A DNA stretch of 64,000 nucleotides. Source: Polaribacter sp. Hel_I_88 (lineage in GTDB: Bacteria > Bacteroidota > Bacteroidia > Flavobacteriales > Flavobacteriaceae). The stretch is taken from contig NZ_JHZZ01000001.1 of NCBI RefSeq assembly GCF_000687935.1, forward strand, positions 62,001 through 126,000, written 5' to 3'. The notes under the pieces are model-generated. The model searched no databases and had not been told where the DNA came from. It saw nothing but the letters and a program-made list of their open reading frames with translations. Numbering within the stretch: the first letter of the stretch is position 1; the number at the start of each line of letters is the position of its first letter. Positions 23,721 to 31,802 of the stretch are shown here, piece by piece. A program made the translations under genes and the position numbers.

Positions 23721-25468
23721 TATTTTATATATTTAAAATAGTCTTTTAAAACTGAGTCGTTTTCTAAACTCGGTGTAAATATCTCTAAAATTTTTGGTTT
23801 TTCTGATGTTTCATAAAAACCTATCAATTCTTTTTTTACAGTTTCAGTAGAAAATGCTTGTTGATATTCAAATTGGTGCATTTTACACAAATGTTCTGCT
23901 GTTAAACAATGTGGAGTTTCAAAATACTTGGCTGCATTTGTTGTTCCTGGTCCAGGAATAATTTTAAAAATTCCTCCACCAGAATTATTCACTAAAATAA
24001 TTCTAAAATTAGCAGGAATATTTTTATTCCAAAGTGCATTTGCATCGTAGAAAAAACTTAGATCGCCAGTAATAAAAATGGTTTGTTTTGTTGATGCAAA
24101 AGCGGCTCCAATTGCTGTACTTGTACTTCCATCAATACCACTTGTACCTCTATTACAAAAAATACTAATGCTATCTTTTACGCTAAACATTTGTACATAT
24201 CTAATTACAGCACTGTTGCTAGATTGTACTTGGCAATTTTCTGGAACACTTGCTATAATTTGCTCATATACTTTTAAATCTGAATGTTTTATTTGTGATA
24301 AATATTCAGCATGTTTTTCTCTTCTTCGGTCTCTAATGGCTAACCATTTTGGCTGATAATCGCTTTCTTTTTTTGAAATAATTTTATTAAACTTCGAGAA
24401 AAAATCGACGGGTTTTGTTTGGATAAATTCTGTTAAACAGAAAAAAGTATTCATGGCTTTTTTCTCATCGATATTCCAATGATGTTTTGGTTGATAGCTT
24501 CTTAGAAATTTCTTGATTCTCTTGGAAACAATCATACCACCAAAAGTGATGAGAATATCTGGTTGCAATTCTCTAAACTCTTCATCTTCTAAAGAAAAAA
24601 TTAATTGATCTATGGCATTAATGGCTTTTTCATGATGCAAGTTAGAGGTTGTTTCCGTTAATAAAATAACAGAATCATCTTCTGAATACAAATCCATTAA
24701 TTTATGGAGTGCTGCATCTGGATAATTTACACCAACAACCAACATTTTTTTATTGGCCTTGTTCCAAATGTCTGCTAAACTGCTATAATTAATATGAGAA
24801 TTATCTAAAGAACTTAAAGAAATATGTGGAAAATTAAAGTGTGCTAACTCACCAACAGTTTCGTACAAAGGCTCATCAAAAGGCACATTTATATGCACTG
24901 GACCTTGTTGAGAAACCGAAATTTGTAAGGCTTCTCCTATTAACTGAGCATTTCTGGTTTTATACTTTTCGCTTTCAATTAAGTTTGCCGAAAATAAAAT
25001 ATGATTTTCAAACACATTTTCTTGTCTGATGGTTTGTCCATCACCAATATCGATTAAGTGTTTTGGTCTGTCTGCAGAAATTACCACCAAAGGAATATTA
25101 CTGTAAAAAGCTTCTGCAATTGCAGGATAATAATTTAACAACGCTGAACCAGAAGTACATAAAATTGCCACTGGTTTTTGGGTTTGCTGTGCAATTCCCA
25201 ACGCAAAAAAAGCAGCACATCTTTCATCTACAATACTCAACGTTTCTATTGCTGGATGATTAGAAAACCCAATGGTAAGTGGCGCATTTCTTGATCCTGG
25301 AGAAATTACAACTGTAGCAATGTTAAATTGATGACAAGCTGCAATTACTTGTTGGGCTAACTCTTTTTGTGGAAAAGCCCCTTTTAATTTCCCCATTTCG
25401 TCTGCGCTCAATGCAGGCTTCTGGGAAAAACTATTGCTGGATAAAGTTTGCTTTTCTGTTTGTTTCAT
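23720..25468 (-). CDS. menD: SEPHCHC synthase MenD
   Basis: MenD condenses isochorismate with 2-oxoglutarate using thiamine diphosphate, the first committed step of menaquinone synthesis. Motifs are VISPGSRNAPLTIGF, the thiamine Glu region VDERCAAFFALGIAQ, LCTSGSALLNYYPA, ISADRPKHLIDIGDGQTI and the Mg/ThDP motif GDLSFFYDANALWN. Length is 582 residues from the ATG at 25468. The first 32 residues do not resemble MenD, and the DNA for residues 15-31 contains an A-like repeat, so translation may instead begin at the ATG at 25396. A hairpin and a C-element lie upstream. It heads the menD-cvfB-like-outer-membrane-protein operon. Confidence 0.93.
   Translation of the reverse strand: MKQTEKQTLSSNSFSQKPALSADEMGKLKGAFPQKELAQQVIAACHQFNIATVVISPGSRNAPLTIGFSNHPAIETLSIVDERCAAFFALGIAQQTQKPVAILCTSGSALLNYYPAIAEAFYSNIPLVVISADRPKHLIDIGDGQTIRQENVFENHILFSANLIESEKYKTRNAQLIGEALQISVSQQGPVHINVPFDEPLYETVGELAHFNFPHISLSSLDNSHINYSSLADIWNKANKKMLVVGVNYPDAALHKLMDLYSEDDSVILLTETTSNLHHEKAINAIDQLIFSLEDEEFRELQPDILITFGGMIVSKRIKKFLRSYQPKHHWNIDEKKAMNTFFCLTEFIQTKPVDFFSKFNKIISKKESDYQPKWLAIRDRRREKHAEYLSQIKHSDLKVYEQIIASVPENCQVQSSNSAVIRYVQMFSVKDSISIFCNRGTSGIDGSTSTAIGAAFASTKQTIFITGDLSFFYDANALWNKNIPANFRIILVNNSGGGIFKIIPGPGTTNAAKYFETPHCLTAEHLCKMHQFEYQQAFSTETVKKELIGFYETSEKPKILEIFTPSLENDSVLKDYFKYIK
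25377..25426. repeat. A-like repeat inside the MenD N-terminal coding region
   Basis: The + strand has GCCCCTTTTAATTTCCCC (25377-25394), as in the A-elements. It continues as ATTTCGTCTGCGCTCAATGC in place of the usual AAAGGGG half. The second part resembles another repeat I associate with Flavobacteriaceae (CTGCGCTCAATGC). On the minus strand it is translated as part of MenD. Confidence 0.65.
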
Positions 25469-25509
25469 TCAGAAATGTTTTATTTCTAATTTTTATTTTT
25501 TTAACTAAA

Positions 25510-25537
25510 AACTCCAAACTTTTGCGAATTTGGAGTT
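25510..25537 (-). terminator. Terminator-like hairpin between the transaldolase gene and menD
   Basis: AACTCCAAA (25510-25518) pairs with TTTGGAGTT (25529-25537). On the minus strand it is followed by TTTTTAG, so it can end the transaldolase transcript or act as an attenuator before menD, 42 bp upstream of its start. Confidence 0.65.
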
Positions 25538-25575
25538 CCTGTAATTTTGATGATGCTATTAATTAGCAAACAAGT

Positions 25576-25648
25576 TTAGCCCTGATTGAAACGACATCCT
25601 TTTTGCTTTTTCAGCAAAAAGATATAGTGGAAAGCAGGAAATAGCTCC
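25576..25648 (+). repeat. C-element, copy 2 (structured intergenic repeat)
   Basis: A 73-bp element with outer TTAGCCCTG and CAGGAAATAGCT arms, the conserved GATTGAAACGACATCC, a CTTTTTGC/GCAAAAAG central hairpin and GATATAGTGG. Its outer arms are nearly identical to those at 49786-49909. The strand of any RNA is not known; it is given here as read. Confidence 0.78.
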
Positions 25649-25704
25649 AAATCATTATTATTAGTTTTGACTAAATACGAATAACCAATAACTAATAACT
25701 TTTT

Positions 25705-26358
25705 TTAGTTTCCTTTTTTATAATCCTCTAAAAACTTCGCCAAACCAATATCTGTTAAAGGGTGCTTTAAAAGCCCTTCAATAGCGCTTAAAGGCCCAGT
25801 CATAACATCAGATCCTAATTTTGCGCAATCGATAATGTGCATTGTATGACGCACTGAAGCTGCTAAAATTTGAGTTTCGAATCCGTAATTGTTATAAATA
25901 TGACGAATTTCTGATATCAAATTTAAACCATCTGTAGAAATATCATCTAATCTACCAATAAATGGCGAAACATAGGTTGCTCCTGCTTTTGCTGCCAATA
26001 AAGCTTGCCCAGCAGAAAAAACTAACGTTACATTTGTTTTAATACCTTTAGATGAAAAGTATTTACACGCTTTAATTCCGTCTTTAATCATTGGTAATTT
26101 TACCACGATTTGCGGGTTTAAAGCAGCCAAAGCTTCCCCTTCTTTAACCATTCCATCAAAATCTGTAGCAATAACTTCTGCAGAAACATCTCCTTCTACC
26201 AACTCGCAAATTGCTTTATAATGATTAATGATATTGGTTTGCCCAGTAATGCCTTCTTTTGCCATTAAAGATGGGTTTGTGGTTACACCATCTAAAATTC
26301 CTAAAGCTTGCGCCTCTTTTATTTGCTCTAAATTTGCTGTGTCAATAAAAAATTTCAT
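25705..26358 (-). CDS. Short-form transaldolase / fructose-6-phosphate aldolase family
   Basis: A 217-residue TIM-barrel of the short transaldolase family (TalC/FSA type), acting in the pentose phosphate pathway. [13 protein letters not shown] opens the barrel, [13 protein letters not shown] is the phosphate-binding region, [10 protein letters not shown] holds the Schiff-base Lys candidate, and [15 protein letters not shown] is the strand 6-7 signature. The presence of the phosphate-binding and catalytic motifs suggests activity; whether it is a transaldolase or an aldolase cannot be told from sequence alone. It begins at ATG 26358, with a promoter element upstream. Confidence 0.92.
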   Translation of the reverse strand: MKFFIDTANLEQIKEAQALGILDGVTTNPSLMAKEGITGQTNIINHYKAICELVEGDVSAEVIATDFDGMVKEGEALAALNPQIVVKLPMIKDGIKACKYFSSKGIKTNVTLVFSAGQALLAAKAGATYVSPFIGRLDDISTDGLNLISEIRHIYNNYGFETQILAASVRHTMHIIDCAKLGSDVMTGPLSAIEGLLKHPLTDIGLAKFLEDYKKGN

Positions 26359-26382
26359 CTTTTAATATTTATATGTATGCTA

Positions 26383-26390
26383 CAAAGATA
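26383..26390 (-). promoter_or_regulatory. -7 element for the transaldolase gene
   Basis: The minus strand reads TATCTTTG, matching TAnnTTTG, 24 bp before the ATG. No clear -33 TTG is seen. Confidence 0.5.
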
Positions 26391-26544
26391 ATAAGTTTGG
26401 TTCTTTATCTTTTACATATTGATGACAAGTTTTTTAAAGTGAATTATATTTTACGTAATTTATAGTATTTCAAATTTTATTTAAACAAGGTTTAACAGAA
26501 AAAGTTTATCAACTTAATTTTAATCTTTTAATTTTGTAAAAATT

Positions 26545-27579
26545 ATGACCCTTACTAGAAACATATTTACCCTTTTGATTTTTTTCAGCATTTTTTCATG
26601 TGAATCAAAAAAAGAAGAAATACCTCCTTTTAAAATTGATGAAAATGGGAAAATTATTTGTAATAATACAGCAACCTCAATAACAAAAGGTGATACTATT
26701 GTTGTTGAAAATGGCGAAAACTCTATTGTTTGGAAAGGAACCTACACTGAAACCTCTATACACATTAATTTTACAATTCCTATTGGTAGTAGTGGAGAAA
26801 GCGAACAATATAATTTTATTTTCGATAAAACTTCTGAGTGCCCAAAAATAGAACGTGCTTTTAAATTTTATAATGGAAATGATGATGATGTTTCTGCGGT
26901 TACAGAAATGGACGTTTTAGAATTTTACAATCATGCTTGGGAAAAAGACAAACAGTTTTCTGGTCTTTTAGTATATAAGGACCCTCATAACAAACAATTA
27001 TTTTCTAGAAAATTTTGGTTAGATTTTACAGAAAGTGACAAAATCACAGAAAATACAAATTTTTCTTTTTTTGATGATTATTTTAATGGAAAACTACCCA
27101 TTGATATTGACATGGATAAAAATGGTAGTATTGATTATAAAATGGTAGCCGAAGCAAAAAGAGATATTGGGAACACACCTCAATTTAATTCTTACACTAT
27201 CAAATTAATTTCTACCAACGAAGATGAAAATTTAATTTTATCGCCTATTATTAGAAATGGACCTTACACTGTTATTTACGAAGCTCCTTTTAATTCTGAA
27301 AATAAAAGACAATATAACAATGATGTTAAAGATGCGTTGGATGTTTTTTATGAGTTTGATGCTCCTTATCAAAACTACAATTACTTTTTAGGCAATAATT
27401 TAACAAATAAAAATTTTCTAAGCAATAATAAAGAAGATTACTATATTATTAGAATGAATTTTGGTGATAAAAAATTTTATGGATGGATAAAGTTTGCCTA
27501 CGATTCAGAAAACTACAATATTGAAATATTAGAAACTTTTTTAAATCCTATTGAAACCAAACATGTATATGTTGATTAA
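26545..27579 (+). CDS. Lipoprotein of unknown function
   Basis: A 344-residue lipoprotein with a signal peptide ending Ile-Phe-Ser-Cys. The body is beta-rich and acidic, with no motif I recognise. A DIDMDKNGSIDYKM segment near the middle resembles a calcium-binding Asp-x-Asp-x-Asn loop and may bind a metal. TAATTTTG at 26529-26536 fits a -7 element only 8 bp from the ATG, so either the mRNA leader is very short or the match is chance. It is convergent with the SDR gene, 9 bp apart at the stop codons. Confidence 0.65.
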   Translation: MTLTRNIFTLLIFFSIFSCESKKEEIPPFKIDENGKIICNNTATSITKGDTIVVENGENSIVWKGTYTETSIHINFTIPIGSSGESEQYNFIFDKTSECPKIERAFKFYNGNDDDVSAVTEMDVLEFYNHAWEKDKQFSGLLVYKDPHNKQLFSRKFWLDFTESDKITENTNFSFFDDYFNGKLPIDIDMDKNGSIDYKMVAEAKRDIGNTPQFNSYTIKLISTNEDENLILSPIIRNGPYTVIYEAPFNSENKRQYNNDVKDALDVFYEFDAPYQNYNYFLGNNLTNKNFLSNNKEDYYIIRMNFGDKKFYGWIKFAYDSENYNIEILETFLNPIETKHVYVD

Positions 27580-27588
27580 AATATAATG

Positions 27589-28392
27589 TTATAATTTATA
27601 GTGATTCATTAATATCTTTTCATACAACCTATCTGGTAAAATTCTTTTTAAAACAATAGAAAACTTCTCTAAAAGATTCCCAACTTTATAATGAATTTTA
27701 GGGTTTTTAGCATTGATTATTTTATAAACAGTTTTCGCCATTTCTATAGGATTCATTCCTCCAGTTACATCAGCATCAATAATATCTAAGTTGGTTTTAT
27801 AATCTTCTCTATAAGCAGAATCCTCAAAAACTGGAGTGTGATATCTACCTTGAGCAATGTTTGTAGCAAAATCTCCAGGTGCAACACTTACCACTTTTAT
27901 TCCAAACCCTTTAACCTCCATACTTGTAGCTTCAGTAACTAACTCTAAAGCGCCTTTAGTTGCAGAATACATTCCTCTAAAAGGTAACCCCATGTAGCCA
28001 GCAAAAGAAGTTACGTTTATAATAGTGCCAGATTTTTGCAAACGCATTTGAGGTAAAACCGTCTTTAAAACATCTATAGCTCCAAAAAAATTGGTGTCAA
28101 AAACAGCTTTCATTTCTTCTGAAGGAGTATCTTCAATGGGCCCAGTAATGCCCATTCCTGCATTGTTTACCAAAACATCTAATCGTCCTTCTTTATTAAT
28201 AATAAAATTAACGGCATTTTTGATGGTTTCAATTTTTAAAACATCTAAAGCAATTAATTTAAAAGGATAATTTTCTATGTTTTTAGGTTTTCTACTTGTA
28301 CCATAAACATGATATCCTTTTTCATGCAAAAAAGTAGCAATTCCTTTCCCTATTCCAGAGGAAGCTCCTGTAACCAGTATAACTTTGCTCAT
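27589..28392 (-). CDS. Short-chain dehydrogenase/reductase (SDR)
   Basis: A 267-residue classical SDR. The cofactor motif is TGASSGIGKG (near residues 8-17), followed by the NNAG motif in VLVNNAGMG and the catalytic Tyr-x-x-x-Lys in MYSATKGALE with the upstream Ser in NVTSFAGYMG. The extended C-terminal part (IHYKVGNLLEKFSIVLKRILP) may form a membrane-facing helix, as in SDRs acting on lipids. The substrate is unknown. The SRP RNA gene lies upstream on the same strand. Confidence 0.9.
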   Translation of the reverse strand: MSKVILVTGASSGIGKGIATFLHEKGYHVYGTSRKPKNIENYPFKLIALDVLKIETIKNAVNFIINKEGRLDVLVNNAGMGITGPIEDTPSEEMKAVFDTNFFGAIDVLKTVLPQMRLQKSGTIINVTSFAGYMGLPFRGMYSATKGALELVTEATSMEVKGFGIKVVSVAPGDFATNIAQGRYHTPVFEDSAYREDYKTNLDIIDADVTGGMNPIEMAKTVYKIINAKNPKIHYKVGNLLEKFSIVLKRILPDRLYEKILMNHYKL

Positions 28393-28500
28393 AAAAATTT
28401 AAGATTCAAGATTTAAAGTTTAAGATTCTACTAATATAGAATATTTAAGAATACAGAAATATATCAAAAAAGAAAAATATTAATCAATAAATGTTTTTTT

Positions 28501-28538
28501 GAAGTCCTTTCCTTTGGAAAGGATTTAGGATAGGAATA
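28501..28538 (+). repeat. B-like element beside the SRP RNA gene
   Basis: TCCTTTCCTTTGGAAAGGA followed by TTTAGGATAGGAA has the layout of the B part of the composite repeats (CTTCCCTTTGGGAAG, then ATTAAGATGGGAA). Sequence changes preserve the stem. It lies immediately downstream of the SRP RNA. Confidence 0.6.
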
Positions 28539-28544
28539 AAAAAT

Positions 28545-28638
28545 GGCAAGCTACCTACATCACACTGCTACAACCTAATACCTTTGCTGTGTTCCCACCC
28601 TGGAGGATTCAAAGGGAGCTAGTTGTGTAGGACTTGCC
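28545..28638 (-). ncRNA. ffs: Signal recognition particle RNA, small bacterial type
   Basis: On the minus strand the ends GGCAAG and CTTGCC pair to close a rod about 94 nt long. The central part has CCAGGGTGGGAACACAGCAA followed by AGG, the SRP helix-8 core (asymmetric loop and GGAA-type tetraloop region) as found in Bacteroidota 4.5S RNA. A T-run follows the 3' end and a TAAATTTG promoter element precedes the 5' end. It works with FtsY (this window) and Ffh (not in the window). Confidence 0.92.
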
Positions 28639-28642
28639 ACTG

Positions 28643-28650
28643 CAAATTTA
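28643..28650 (-). promoter_or_regulatory. -7 element for the SRP RNA
   Basis: The minus strand reads TAAATTTG, 4 bp before the first paired base of the SRP RNA. Start-site spacing fits well. Confidence 0.65.
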
Positions 28651-28869
28651 CAACAGATTTTTATTTTATCCATAAAAAATTGTATAATTTTTGTAAGATT
28701 TTTAATGATTTGATACTGAAATAGATGTTGCTTTTAATTAGCGTAAAACTATTGATTCTACTGATAAATATGTAAATTTTAGATAAAATTATTCCTCAAA
28801 AAATGATTCAGAAATATTTTTATCTGACAAAAGATTATGAAAGAATCTAAATTTTTCACAAAACTCTAA

Positions 28870-29020
28870 AAAGAATTAATATTCCGTCCTTCTAAGGCTT
28901 AAGAGCGCTTGTAGAATAAAATGCTATTAATATTTCATCCCTTTGAGATTTTTCAGCTCTGTAAGAGGGAAAGATTAATAATAAAATATATTGTAAAAAC
29001 TAAGAAGCTCCATAGGAGCG
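28870..29020. repeat. REP-like D-elements upstream of the SRP RNA
   Basis: The stretch contains CAGCTCTGTAAGAGGG and AGCTCCATAGGAGCGAAAT, short palindromes of the REP-like type I know from Bacteroidota. Their reverse complements recur at 45728-45820 (CGCTCCTATGTAGCTTT and CGCTCCTACAGAGCT). The rest of the 430-bp gap (28640-29069) is AT-rich DNA where I see no gene. Confidence 0.65.
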
Positions 29021-29069
29021 AAATTCAATTAAAGATTATGAATTAAATTGTAGTTGAAAAGGATTGTTT

Positions 29070-29849
29070 TTAAGAAAAGTACTTTTTACTTTCATTCCAA
29101 TACACATCCATTTCTGTTAAGGACATATCTGAAAGTTCTTTCCCTTCTTTTTTGGCAGCTTTTTCTAAATACTGAAATCTATTAATGAATTTTTTGTTTG
29201 TTTTTTCCAAGGCATTTTCAGGATTCACACCTATAAAGCGTGCGTAATTGATCATGGAAAATAAAACATCGCCAAATTCTTTTTCGGTGTTTTCTTTATT
29301 TCCTGCTTTAACTTCTTCATTTAATTCTGTAAGTTCTTCTTGTACTTTTTCCCAAACTTGTTCTGGCTTTTCCCAATCGAAACCAACTCCTGCAACTTTT
29401 TCTTGAATTCTACTTGCTTTTATAACTGCAGGCAAACTTTTTGGCACTCCTTCTAATACAGATGTTTTACCTTCTTTTAGTTTTAATTGTTCCCAATTGC
29501 GCTTTACTTCTGTCTCGTCTTTCACTTTTACATCACCATAAATATGAGGATGTCTGCTAATTAATTTATCAGAAATACTATTGGCAACATCAGCAATATC
29601 AAAAGCTTTTTTTTCACTTCCTATTTTTGCATAAAAAACAATATGTAATAAAACATCACCTAATTCCTTTTTAATTTCTGGCAAGTCATTATCAAGAATT
29701 GCATCTGCCAACTCATAGGTTTCCTCAATGGTTAAATGACGTAAACTTTCTAGAGTTTGTTTTTTATCCCAAGGACATTTTTCTCTGAGATCGTCCATAA
29801 TATCTAACAAACGATTAAAAGCGGAAAGTTGTTCTTTTCTTGAGTTCAT
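29070..29849 (-). CDS. mazG: Nucleoside triphosphate pyrophosphohydrolase MazG
   Basis: A 259-residue, full-length two-domain MazG. Each half has the metal-binding Glu-x-x-Glu and Glu-x-x-Asp pattern: LTIEETYELADAI with KKELGDVLLHIVFY in the first domain, and EELTELNEEV with KEFGDVLFSMINYARF in the second. CPWDKKQTLESL near the N-terminus is typical. It hydrolyses dNTPs and NTPs to monophosphates, removing damaged nucleotides or tuning ppGpp levels. It is the last gene of ruvX-def-DUF5606-mazG. Confidence 0.95.
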   Translation of the reverse strand: MNSRKEQLSAFNRLLDIMDDLREKCPWDKKQTLESLRHLTIEETYELADAILDNDLPEIKKELGDVLLHIVFYAKIGSEKKAFDIADVANSISDKLISRHPHIYGDVKVKDETEVKRNWEQLKLKEGKTSVLEGVPKSLPAVIKASRIQEKVAGVGFDWEKPEQVWEKVQEELTELNEEVKAGNKENTEKEFGDVLFSMINYARFIGVNPENALEKTNKKFINRFQYLEKAAKKEGKELSDMSLTEMDVYWNESKKYFS

Positions 29850-29871
29850 AATAAATTGAGTATAAATAAAA

Positions 29872-29903
29872 ATTCTACAAAACTATGTTAAGCTTTGTAG
29901 AAT
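29872..29903 (-). terminator. Terminator-like hairpin between DUF5606 and mazG
   Basis: ATTCTACAAA (29872-29881) pairs perfectly with TTTGTAGAAT (29894-29903). On the minus strand a TTTTATTT follows. It may cut expression of mazG from the upstream genes. Confidence 0.7.
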
Positions 29904-29991
29904 AATTATAGTTGTATTTCTAGATTTTTGTTGATGTTAGCAAATTGAAAATTATGAATGCCAAGTGCAACTGCTAACTGATTACTTTTTT

Positions 29992-30420
29992 TTAAGCCTC
30001 TTTTTCAGCATTTTCTTCAGCAGCAACTTCCTCAGTTTTTGTAAAATCAAAACCAGCTTCAATTAACAAATTAAACCACTGAATTACTTTTTTAATGTTA
30101 GAAGAATACACTCTCTCAGCATCGTAATTTGGTAAAACTTCTTCGAAAAAAGAGGCTAATTTTTTACCACTTTCTTTATGAGAAATTGCTTCTTTACCTT
30201 CTGTTTTTGCTGCCATAGCTTTAAAAACTTCTAACAAAGGCATATCTTCTTCGTAGGTATAAATCGCAATATTCTCTAACATACTCACATTTTGTGTAGC
30301 ATTAATTGCCAATCTTTTTTTATCGGTTAAAGATTCTACAATAATTGCATTTTTTGATTGTGATACTACTTGAAATAAACCAGGTTTACCAGTTACTGAA
30401 ATAATTTTACTAAATTCCAT
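29992..30420 (-). CDS. DUF5606 family protein
   Basis: A 142-residue cytoplasmic protein with a beta-rich N-terminal SH3-like region (ISVTGKPGLFQVVSQSKNAIIVESL) and a helical C-terminal half (EVLPNYDAERVYSSNIKKVIQWF), ending in a Glu/Ala-rich tail. I recognise it as DUF5606, a Bacteroidota family of unknown function that commonly sits next to def and ruvX, as here. Confidence 0.88.
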   Translation of the reverse strand: MEFSKIISVTGKPGLFQVVSQSKNAIIVESLTDKKRLAINATQNVSMLENIAIYTYEEDMPLLEVFKAMAAKTEGKEAISHKESGKKLASFFEEVLPNYDAERVYSSNIKKVIQWFNLLIEAGFDFTKTEEVAAEENAEKEA

Positions 30421-30518
30421 TTGTATATATTTTTATAAAGTGTCTTTTTTTGATTGTAATCGATAAGGTTTTAAATTTTATATTTAATTGATATTTTAAT
30501 ATAAAACATCAATAAAAA

Positions 30519-31109
30519 TTATCTACCTTTTTTTAAGTTTGGGAAACGCATTCTATAATCCGCATTTATTTTCCCTTTAGAAATGTTTTCTAGTTTCTTT
30601 TTAATCAATCTTTTTTTAAGTGATGATATTTTGTCTGTAAACAAAACACCTTCTATATGGTCATATTCGTGCTGAAAAACTCTTGCTGCTAAACCTTCTA
30701 AAACCTCAGTATGCTTGTTAAAATCTTCATCTTGATATTCAATAGTTACTTTTGGCTGACGAAAAACGTCTTGACGAACATCTGGAATACTTAAACAGCC
30801 TTCGTTAAAAGACCATTCTTCTCCTTCTTCTTCTAAAATTTGTGCGTTGATAAAAACTTTATTAAAAGATTTTAGCGTTTCTCTGTCAGCTTCATCTAAA
30901 TCTTCATCTTCTGCAAAAGGAGATGCATCAATTAAAAACAAACGAATTGCTTTGCCTATTTGAGGGGCAGCTAAACCAACACCAGAAGCATTGTACATGG
31001 TTTCTTTCATGTTTACAATTAGTTCTTTTAGGTTTGGATAATCTGCATCAATATCCTTACATTCCTTTCTAAGAACAGGATCTCCATAAGCTACAATTGG
31101 TAAAATCAT
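30519..31109 (-). CDS. def: Peptide deformylase
   Basis: It removes the formyl group from the N-terminal Met of new proteins. The 196-residue protein has all three motifs: GVGLAAPQIG (motif 1), EGCLSIP (motif 2, metal-binding Cys) and QHEYDHIEG (motif 3, two metal-binding His and the catalytic Glu). An acidic insertion (AEDEDLDEADRE, about 78-90) between motifs 1 and 2 is common in this group. A TACTTTTG -7 element on the minus strand at 31130-31137 lies 20 bp upstream. Confidence 0.97.
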   Translation of the reverse strand: MILPIVAYGDPVLRKECKDIDADYPNLKELIVNMKETMYNASGVGLAAPQIGKAIRLFLIDASPFAEDEDLDEADRETLKSFNKVFINAQILEEEGEEWSFNEGCLSIPDVRQDVFRQPKVTIEYQDEDFNKHTEVLEGLAARVFQHEYDHIEGVLFTDKISSLKKRLIKKKLENISKGKINADYRMRFPNLKKGR

Positions 31110-31202
31110 TTTTTCTTTTTTTGTGGGTGCAAAAGTACAATTTACAATTCCGAAATCCGAATTTTTGAAATCGATTTTTTTTTAAAGAACGTATTCTTTC
31201 AA

Positions 31203-31616
31203 TTAAATCGTATTATATAAATAAGATTGTAAAATAATAGTGGCGCTAATTTCATCTACCAACGCTTTATTTTTTCGTTGATTTTTTTTCAATCCACCAT
31301 CAATCATGGTTTGAAAAGCCATTTTAGATGTAAAACGTTCATCTACTCTTTTTACAGGAACTTGAGGAATTTGTTTCGCTAATTTTGTAAGGAAAGGCAA
31401 TATTAAAGCTTCACTTTCACTATCAGTATTATTCATTTGTTTTGGTTTGCCAACTAAAAAAAGTTCTACATTTTCTTTGCTTATGTATTCTTTTAAAAAC
31501 TTGATCAATTCACCCGTTTTTACAGTCGTTAAACCAGATGCAATTATTTTTAATTCATCTGTAACTGCTATTCCTGTTCTTACTTTTCCAAAATCAATGG
31601 CTAAAATTCTTCCCAA
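31203..31616 (-). CDS. ruvX: Holliday-junction resolvase-like protein RuvX (YqgF)
   Basis: RuvX is an RNase H-fold nuclease linked to 16S rRNA 5' processing and recombination. GRILAIDFGKVRTGIAVTD is the N-terminal active-site block (Asp), LVGKPKQMNN and RVDERFTSKMA carry the next motifs, and LVDEISATIILQSYL holds the final Asp. The start is uncertain: homologues begin at this Gly-Arg-Ile-Leu, which points to the TTG at 31616 (137 residues). The frame is also open to an ATG at 31667 and to a TTG at 31685. It is the first gene of its group and is divergent from dapD. Confidence 0.88.
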   Translation of the reverse strand: MGRILAIDFGKVRTGIAVTDELKIIASGLTTVKTGELIKFLKEYISKENVELFLVGKPKQMNNTDSESEALILPFLTKLAKQIPQVPVKRVDERFTSKMAFQTMIDGGLKKNQRKNKALVDEISATIILQSYLYNTI

Positions 31617-31755
31617 TTTAAATACTTTTTTGGCAAAAATAAAGTTTAAACTTTTAATAGGATACATTAAAGAGAATAAAATCAATCTATTAAAAAAACT
31701 AAGCCTAGTATTTTAAACAAACAAGCCATATCTGTTAAAAAAACGTATATTCGCC

Positions 31756-31783
31756 TTGGTTTTTGGCAATCAATTTATATTTG
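31756..31783 (+). promoter_or_regulatory. Promoter of dapD
   Basis: A TTG (31756-31758) and TATATTTG (31776-31783) are separated by 17 bp, the spacing described for Bacteroidota -33/-7 promoters. The dapD ATG is 19 bp downstream. This is the best two-part promoter match I found in the window. Confidence 0.65.
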
Positions 31784-31802
31784 CAAAAATGAATTTATTA
31801 GA

